The position numbers were made by a program, and so were the translations under genes. Source: Tenodera sinensis (Eukaryota > Arthropoda > Insecta > Mantodea > Mantidae). Taken from it: a stretch of 64,000 bases of DNA. The notes beneath the pieces are model-generated. The model was not told the DNA's origin. It searched no databases and was given only the letters and a program-made list of their open reading frames with translations. Positions 57,871-64,000 of this stretch are shown here, piece after piece. The stretch covers positions 100,058,354-100,122,353 of the forward strand of contig CM060963.1 of the NCBI GenBank assembly GCA_030765045.1, read 5' to 3'. How positions within the stretch are numbered: position 1 is the first letter of the stretch; each line of letters begins with the position of its first letter.

Positions 57871-58505
57871 ATATACTTAATTGATTTAAGAAGCTCATTC
57901 CTCACATAATTAGAACTTCTTGCTATACCACACAGTTTAATTTAACAAAACTTTATTTATCTACTACTATAATCAGCGATGCTTTAGTTTTTAGTTACTA
58001 GGCAACAAAAGCTATACTTTATATTCTAACAAAACACGCTATCAAACCATAAAATTGCTGGTTCAACAAAATGTAAAATACATGCTCCACATATTATTCC
58101 AACTATAAGAGCAATCTTTTGTAATAAATGTTTTTCATCCGGCGCAGTTTTAAGGATATTCACTTCATCTCGACTAATATTTTCGACTTCTTACTACTAT
58201 AACCAACAGATTGTCTCTTTAAAACTTCTTTAATTTTACAAACTTACTTACGAGTAAGTCAATCTAATCATTGAACAAAAGAGTTGAGCTCACCATGGAA
58301 TATGCAGTCCAAGGACTCGAACTATTCTTCGACTTCTCGTAAAAATACCAACATAGAATCTTCATTTACGTCTACTTCACTAGCCAAACACCAGTCCTTG
58401 AATTTAGTATAACTACATAAATAAACTTTACTTTTCTGAAAGTATATCAATAGTAGCATCTTGAACTGCTTTTAAACATTTCCCTGATGAACCATGAAAA
58501 TTACC
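57871..58505 (+). other. Intron, proximal part
   Basis: AT-rich intronic sequence between the IRSp53 exon at 57803 and the family A copy at 58510. No further exon or regulatory motif was recognised. Confidence 0.5.
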
Positions 58506-58509
58506 TTCA

Positions 58510-59580
58510 CTCACTTTTATTTTCTCTTCTACATACAGCAAGTAGAGGAAGTATTGTATTCCACCCAAAAATTCGATGTCGAGATTTCACCGGAAGTAAA
58601 TGTTTTAAGACCCCCTGAATCCAAAACAGAGCATTTTTAGAAAAAGGTTCGTGTGTGTCTGTGTGTGTCAGTCTGTGGGCAGCATAACTCAAAAATGAAG
58701 TCTGTTAAAAACCAAAGTCGTTATTTAAGTTTAACATTCTTTAAGGAAGAAGAGAAGATTTTGAAGAGAATTCCTTCACCCTAAACTACCCTTTACATGG
58801 AAAATTTTTCGAAAATGTGGCTAATGTTATTTATTAAAATGTCATATGTATAAGATATTTTTATCACAAAGAAAATGTATATTTTGAATTTTCTGGCTAT
58901 AGCCTATGTAGTCCTGTTTATTCTGGATGACTTTTGAATAACTCGTAAACTGTAAGAGATAGATAAAATCTTACTATACAAAAATATGGTTATCGCTAAA
59001 ATACACAGTTAATGTTCAAATAACTTTTTTGTAGAGTGAACCATTTCGGAGATATTCCTTGATAATTGTATGAGTTCTGGAAAACTTAATTTCGTTACAT
59101 GGAGCGGGTTTTCTCCGGGTTCTCGGGTTTCCCCCGCCACTCATTCCACCAATTTCTCCATTATCACCTTTCCAATCATCGATTTCGCCTGCATTTCATA
59201 TCATCCTCTTCCTTACTATCATTCCTGTTGTTTGGCTGACCACCCGCTTCCAAATCTTCACTCTGTCCGGTCCATAGGTTCCTGGGCTCCCCGACAGGCG
59301 TCTGGCCCTAGACACTGGTATAAGTCCTATGTAAGGGGAGGGTAATCAGGTAAATAAAAAAACTGTGCAAAGAGTACGGAGTCTCAAAGTTTTAAAAGAC
59401 TTGGCTATTGCTTAAAGCCTACTGTATTCCCATATTCTCCTTGCACCTACAAGGAAGTAAATAATTTCTGCAAATATTTATCTCAACTAACACGAAGAAG
59501 ATAGAGGAATAAGAGTTGTAAGAATGGTTAGTACAAGAGTAGAGAGAGTAATGTGAATACAACACATCAGATTTCAGATT
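58510..59580 (+). repeat. Family A dispersed repeat in the IRSp53 intron, interrupted
   Basis: It starts 'TTTTATTTTCTCTTCTACAT' and keeps landmarks to 'GTGAACCATTTCGGAGATAT'. A foreign insert then follows at about 59105-59362 ('GGGTTTTCTCCGGGTTCTCG', 'CATTCCACCAATTTCTCC', 'CCGACAGGCGTCTGGCCC'), which looks like a SINE body. The element resumes 'TGTGCAAAGAGTACGGAGTC' and ends 'GAATACAACACATCAGATTT'. Confidence 0.82.
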
Positions 59581-59584
59581 TTTA

Positions 59585-60355
59585 CTTTAACATATGAAAT
59601 ACATACGAAACTAGCTCCTAGTGTTTGTTAATGTACCTTTTTTTTTCCAAAGCCCACATTACTCTTTCTCTAAACATATCATTTCCGCAATAAATAAATT
59701 GCATTAAATATGCTAAATATACAGCATATACTAAAATACTCCTACCATGGAAATTGTGTAGATAACACGTTACAAAATGAGGATTAGTAACTCGCGGCCC
59801 TTTAAACACTGCCTTGGGTTGTGTTTTAACTTGAGTCCCTCGTTACTAAACCCCTACTTATGTAACTAGTACTCTAATGTCTAATAGTGTACTATTACCA
59901 ATGAACAGGGGTTATGTGTGCATTTATTTATAGGCTACTTATGTATGTATTCGATTTATATATAATAAACAGAATGTACAAAATATTAATAAATTATTTA
60001 AAATCTTAGAATATTTTGTGTCCAAAATTACTCTGCTTTTTTGTTAATACAAATACTCTGCTTTTTTGTTTATACCCGCCTTAAAATTGTATTTTTAACT
60101 TAAGAGGTTAATGTAGAGAAATTGTACAACCGATTAATCCCAATCAATTAGTGTACTAAAAAAAGGAATGTTGAATTTTCAGTGTTACAACCTTGAGTTC
60201 TCTAAAATATTTAAGTGCAATTGACCTACTAAATATTTTAATATGCCTAATGCAATTTTTAAAACATTATCTGTAGCTATTTCGAGAACTTCAAGTTTTT
60301 AATTAAAATTGTGATTTGCAGAGCATTTCACAAGCTCATTGTTGATCATTGTATG
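59585..60355 (+). other. Intron, middle part
   Basis: AT-rich, with a direct repeat ACTCTGCTTTTTTGTT at about 60031 and 60056. Nothing else is recognised. Confidence 0.45.
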
Positions 60356-60359
60356 TATA

Positions 60360-60646
60360 GGGTCTTTATTACATATGGTAACCCCGTTCCATGGGTTCTC
60401 CATTGCGCAAGAGAACCGAGAGTTGCCGGGAAATGTTTGCCGTCAGAGGCGCACTAAAAGTCTTGCCTTATTTTGGATGCTGGAAATGTTGACCTTCTGC
60501 TCTCAAACAGGGAGCATATCTTGTAAAAGTGTTGTTGCTCACGCCTCTAAGCTCAGCGGCATGATTTATTGCATGATGTTATCACTAACATCCTGTAGTG
60601 TACGAGGAATGGAGAGAGGCCGCGGAACGATATGTAATAAAGAGCC
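60360..60646. mobile_element. 287-bp MITE beside an IRSp53 exon
   Basis: The termini are GGGTCTTTATTACATATGGT on the left and, reading the right end in reverse complement, GGCTCTTTATTACATATCGT (18 of 20 identical). The flanks are TATA at 60356-60359 and 60647-60650, consistent with a TA or TATA target duplication. The interior has no ORF supported by homology. It ends 149 bases before the exon at 60796. Confidence 0.78.
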
Positions 60647-60795
60647 TATAATATATTTTTCTGTAATATAGCTGCAATATAGATGTAGAAATGCAGTAGT
60701 ATATTCTATAATATGTTCATATGAAAGAGTTCCTAGTAGTTGAAAGCTCTTACTTCAGCATTGTTTGTTTCATTAAATGTCGTTTTGTATTGCAG

Positions 60796-60867
60796 CTAAA
60801 GGCATTCTATGTAGACTTGCTGGTGCCCCTGGAAACAAATTTGGAGAAGGACACTAAAGTTGTGCAG
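60796..60867 (+). CDS. IRSp53: IRSp53/BAIAP2-like I-BAR domain, exon (n+1)
   Basis: Acceptor TTGTATTGCAG ends at 60795 and donor GTGAGA starts at 60868. The 72 bases are 24 codons in frame: LKAFYVDLLVPLE followed by TNLEKDTKVVQ. It joins directly to the exon at 57803, giving a helical amphipathic run typical of the I-BAR domain, with 'LKSFHNELLTQLE' as the corresponding stretch of vertebrate BAIAP2. Both its ends are phase 0. The next exon, expected to continue the coiled helix, was not seen before the window ends. The open frame from 60721 runs into this exon from the intron, but the protein match starts only at the acceptor. Confidence 0.85.
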
Positions 60868-60869
60868 GT

Positions 60870-61182
60870 GAGAAATGTTTCTATACATTCAGTTGTCATA
60901 TACTGAACAAAAATACTATTAGAATACCGAATGATTTAGTTTTGAGAGAAATTGCTGCGTAAACTAATAGTGAAGAATAAGAATATTTTAAATGTTCAAA
61001 CCTATTGCAGCTTTTGCAATGTATTTTTCAGTTGCTGGTGGAAACATAAAAACTCACTTTCACACTCATCTGTTTAAACTGAAAGTTATGAACGTTTCCT
61101 TTCAGGCTATAATAATATAATATTTATAATTAAAGGTTGAAGAAATACTGTGGCGAAATGACAGTTCGATAAATGCCACTCC
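60870..61182 (+). other. Intron after exon n+1
   Basis: No repeat recognised. The last 40 bases before the LTR (61150-61182) would be the first internal bases if the LTR at 61183-61782 were the 5' LTR of a minus-strand element; no primer-binding site could be assigned. Confidence 0.4.
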
Positions 61183-61782
61183 TGACACCAGTGTGAAAAA
61201 ATGAAAAAAGTCCAATCCAATTATTTTTTCTGTCACTTTATTCTCCTTCAAAACTTTTACACAACACAGTCTCTTCTCGACGTTAACACAGTCTACAGTT
61301 CTTCGTGATATTACAACTCAGAACTGTTTTCTTCTCGTAACCTTAACTCACTCTTTTCTGTCTTTCTTCACTTCCTCTGTGTTCCAAATAGCTGACTTTG
61401 ACGATACAATCACTCGACGCTACTAAAACTGTTTTACTTGCTTTAACTCGACGCGATGTACCTCTCACGACGACAGCCTGTAACTAACTACTCCTAACTC
61501 CTCTCGTCGCCTCGCCTCCTTGTATAACGAGGATGACGTAACACGGACTTTTCTCGAACTTCGCCTTCTATGGAACTTCTACAAATACACCGATCGCCGA
61601 ACGATTCACGAACAATCCGGAAACCCCCTTTTGGTTCTCCCGCTCTGATTGTTGTCACGTGTTTGCTCACCACGAGTGGTGTGAAGCAGCTTGACCTCGA
61701 GCAACTTTGCTCGCCGGCCTGGTATGAGAAGCAAGGTAGCTTGACCCTGGCCGTCCTTTGATGTGTACCGTGGCCGGCGTCA
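61183..61782 (-). mobile_element. Solo-LTR-like element, copy 2 (minus strand)
   Basis: This 600-bp copy is the cleaner of the two long ones. On the minus strand it begins TGACGCCGGCCACGG and ends CACACTGGTGTCA, i.e. TG...CA. It shares with 24893-25586 the ordered phrases listed there, and with 27561-27697 its outer part. No 4-6 bp target duplication is obvious (left flank CACTCC, right flank GAAAAC). The minus-strand frame of 151 residues across it is not a recognised protein. Confidence 0.65.
61517..61622 (-). promoter_or_regulatory. LTR promoter with heat-shock-element array, copy 2
   Basis: In + orientation: a TATA-like CCTTGTATAACG (from 61518), CRE-like TGACGTAA (61534-61541), TTCTCGAA (61551-61558) and TTCACGAACAATCCGGAA (61605-61622). 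The last is the four-unit array of copy 1 with changed spacer bases and one weakened unit (ATC for TTC). Order and orientation equal those of copy 1. Confidence 0.55.
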
Positions 61783-62236
61783 GAAAACTTTATTTTTTTA
61801 AGCAGAAGTAACGTTCTGTAGCAAAATTTTGCACCGAACAGAAAATAACTGAATGGAAATGCAACTTCTGCTACTGGAAATCTAATTTTGGAGCACATTT
61901 TAAAGTAAAATTTCTTCCTCTTGAACTTTTCTAATTCTGGTATACTCAAGCTTAAGAAGAATGAAGCTAGTAAATTAATAGTGTTTTAAATACATATTGC
62001 AACTAAAACATAAGCTCAAATCAATGTGAGCTGCTCTCAGGGTTCAAATTAACAGGCGGATGGGGGGAATTTCCACCTCTCATTATAATTTCCCCAGCTC
62101 AACAAAGAAGAATTCCTTCCCTGTGAGGGAAGCATTTTTTCTTCTTTTTGCTGTATTTACTACTAATGCTCTTTGAAAACACAAGAAGACACGGGACATT
62201 TTTGATGCAGACTGTATATGGTATGAGTGCGAGCTG
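61783..62236. other. Unrecognised sequence
   Basis: No gene or repeat recognised between the LTR and the SINE. Confidence 0.4.
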
Positions 62237-62458
62237 TGAATAAGTCTGAGTGGCTCAGTAGGTTAGATGCTGGCCTACTGATCCCCAGGTCATGGATTCA
62301 AATCCATCCCAGATTGATGGTTTTTAAGTGTGCTTAAAAACGAGAGCTCCATGTTAGTAGATTTACTGGCATGTAAAAGAACTCCTGCAGGACAAAATTC
62401 TGGCACACCCGTGACATTGATGTGATCCTGGCAATTGACAGCGTCATTAAACAACAAA
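62237..62458 (+). repeat. tRNA-derived SINE family B
   Basis: Head 'GTCTGAGTGGCTCAGTAGG', B box GGATTCAAATCC, the body 'TTTTTAAGTGTGCTTAAAAA', 'AGTAGATTTACTGGCATGTA', 'GGCAATTGACAGCGTCATTA' and an ACAACAAA tail. Only a short possible duplication (CTGTGA) flanks it. Confidence 0.88.
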
Positions 62459-64000
62459 ATAATCTGTGAGAAGGTAAAAGTACCATATGGCAAGTAAGCT
62501 AAACAATAAGCAATTCTCAGGTTCATTAGTTGGTTGACATTCAGGCTCACAATTCCAGAAATTCTGCATCAGCAGTGACAACTGCAACTTACAGTATTCC
62601 GTTAAGTTCCTTGCAAGTCAATGTTCTGTTGTTCTGTTGTTTGTCACAAGAAAGCATAAAGTTATAGAAAGTAATATCAATTATGTATTCCAATTCAAAT
62701 CTCAAGTTTCAACTTCAAGTAGTACCTACTAATATTACAGCTTCTCAGGTAAAAACTGCAGCATTTGAAGTGACATGTGTTGGCAAAAATAGTGAGAGTA
62801 AGTGCATTACACTAATTGGGAGATATGTAGACAACACTACGAGTATATTTGAAGAATGGAAAACAAATCACCCTGACTTTCATCAAACAGTTTTGGGAGA
62901 GTTATATGGCTGTACTACTCAGAAATACAAAATCATGGTGCTCTTAAAGACAGTAAAATGCATGTTGCATGTATATAACACACCAATGCTATTACCACTG
63001 GTATTGCTACCATTATTGTCTTAAATATAACACAACTTAGGTTTCCTCCCCTCATCAGAAAGTCTGATATGTACATACTTGCTCTACACTTCCATCTAAA
63101 TGTCTTCTTACAGGTTGGTTGGTTGGTTTGGTTTAAGGGCACTCAACTTCGAGGTCATCAGTGCCCTTAAAAGATTCATAGCAATAGCCAGATATAAATT
63201 TCACTCAAAAATAAAAATACTAGCAACAAGGAAAATATACATGATGTCTTCTTACAGTTCTGTATAATGTTATAGTAAGTTTCATGTGCCTACTTTGTTT
63301 GGTTTATCTTGTCTCTGGCCTAAAGAAAGAGAAAGAGATATGTTGAAAAGAGAAGCAAGTACTCATCCCTCTGTCTCAGTTGTTATGGAAAAGGCAGGAG
63401 ATGTTCAACCCATTCCATGCAATCAGTGGTGAATTATGAACAACTAGCAGTAGTTCCATCACAATTACAAAGAAGAAATGCATTTAAACGTATATACCAG
63501 GTCTCCACACGGCCTTCCATTCCAAAATTAATGCTATATTGTTGAACTGTAATTTCAAATAATATACACACAAGCACACATACTGCAGTAGTCCGACACT
63601 GTACACAACACAAGGCAAATTGAGAGGCTGATTTCCAGCGTTTGTGACCGCAAGACATGTTTCCTACCCTCACTCCTAACCTATTGTTGGAAACAACTTG
63701 ACACTTTAATGATCCTCGAGCCAAGTTAACCTGCAGTAGATATATTTACAATTAAATTCACATAACTTATATAATTTAACTAATTGCTATTACATGCATC
63801 AACTTTAAACCTTATAATTTTTAAAAGTGATACCAGGAAAAATGTAGTGCTTTCAGTGAAAGACATCTGGCAACTTTTAATGACATAATTCTTGATGTCA
63901 ATAATATCATTACCTAGGGCCATGAGAATTTACTATGTACTTTGTTGTATCTTGAAACCTTCACTGTAATGTAAGTATAACTATCAAATGCTTCCTCTCT
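62459..64000. other. Terminal stretch without a supported gene
   Basis: A 113-residue frame at 62683-63024 contains FEVTCVGKNSESKCITLIG and has no domain I can name. It lacks flanking splice signals that would make an exon case. 'GGTTGGTTGGTTTGGTTTAAG' in two halves near 63115 is a short GGTT repeat. The next IRSp53 exon was looked for and not found. Confidence 0.4.

Noticed and set aside
60721..60906. 61-residue ORF starting upstream of exon 60796
   Set aside because: Only the part after the acceptor at 60795 matches IRSp53; the rest is intron read through in the same frame.
61494..61949. 151-residue minus-strand frame
   Set aside because: It lies over the LTR copy, and the corresponding frame is not maintained in copy 1.
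62683..63024. 113-residue frame as a possible third host exon
   Set aside because: It does not resemble the expected continuation of the I-BAR domain or any domain I know, and lacks good flanking splice signals.

Overview
This is a non-coding, repeat-dominated window from a large, AT-rich animal genome, almost certainly an arthropod and probably an insect. The reasons are exon-intron structure with GT/AG splice sites, several tRNA-headed SINE families, LINE, hAT, Helitron and Penelope-like remnants, and microsatellites hundreds of bases long. Dense repeats of this kind would suit a large-genome insect such as a cockroach, termite or stick insect, but the species cannot be fixed from this sequence. 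I see no bacterial genes, rRNA, CRISPR array or viral insertion.

Host gene: only two coding exons are convincing, both on the + strand, at 57803-57864 and 60796-60867. They join in phase and encode 44 residues that resemble the I-BAR (IMD) domain of IRSp53/BAIAP2. The other exons were not found, so most of the window is probably intron or upstream sequence of this gene. The 2.9-kb intron between the two exons holds a dispersed repeat copy and a 287-bp MITE.

Layout. 0-10 kb: a hAT fragment, SINEs, a 690-bp (ATT)n/(ATTATC)n array, Penelope-like inverted elements and the first full copy of an unclassified dispersed repeat (here called family A). 10-20 kb: a Helitron helicase remnant, a dead hAT element sitting in an ATT array, and two family A copies. 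20-30 kb: a 438-bp foldback element, long SINEs, a solo-LTR-like element with a readable promoter, a 1-kb TTAA-flanked element and tandemly duplicated SINE heads. 30-45 kb: five decayed transposon coding remnants (four LINE, one DDE transposase), an interrupted family A copy and a second long ATT array. 45-55 kb: SINEs and four family A copies in both orientations, one of them inserted inside a SINE, plus a LINE carrying a SINE. 55-64 kb: a Penelope-like foldback with target duplications, the IRSp53 exons and a second copy of the LTR.

The most interesting signals are: (1) two LTR copies carrying a four-unit heat-shock-element array upstream of a CRE and TATA box, with the spacer bases diverged but the TTC/GAA units mostly kept; (2) hammerhead-ribozyme-like cores with covarying stems in three Penelope-like elements; and (3) an ORF-poor dispersed family with about a dozen copies here that repeatedly seeds (TG)n microsatellites. 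No transposon copy in the window looks able to move by itself.
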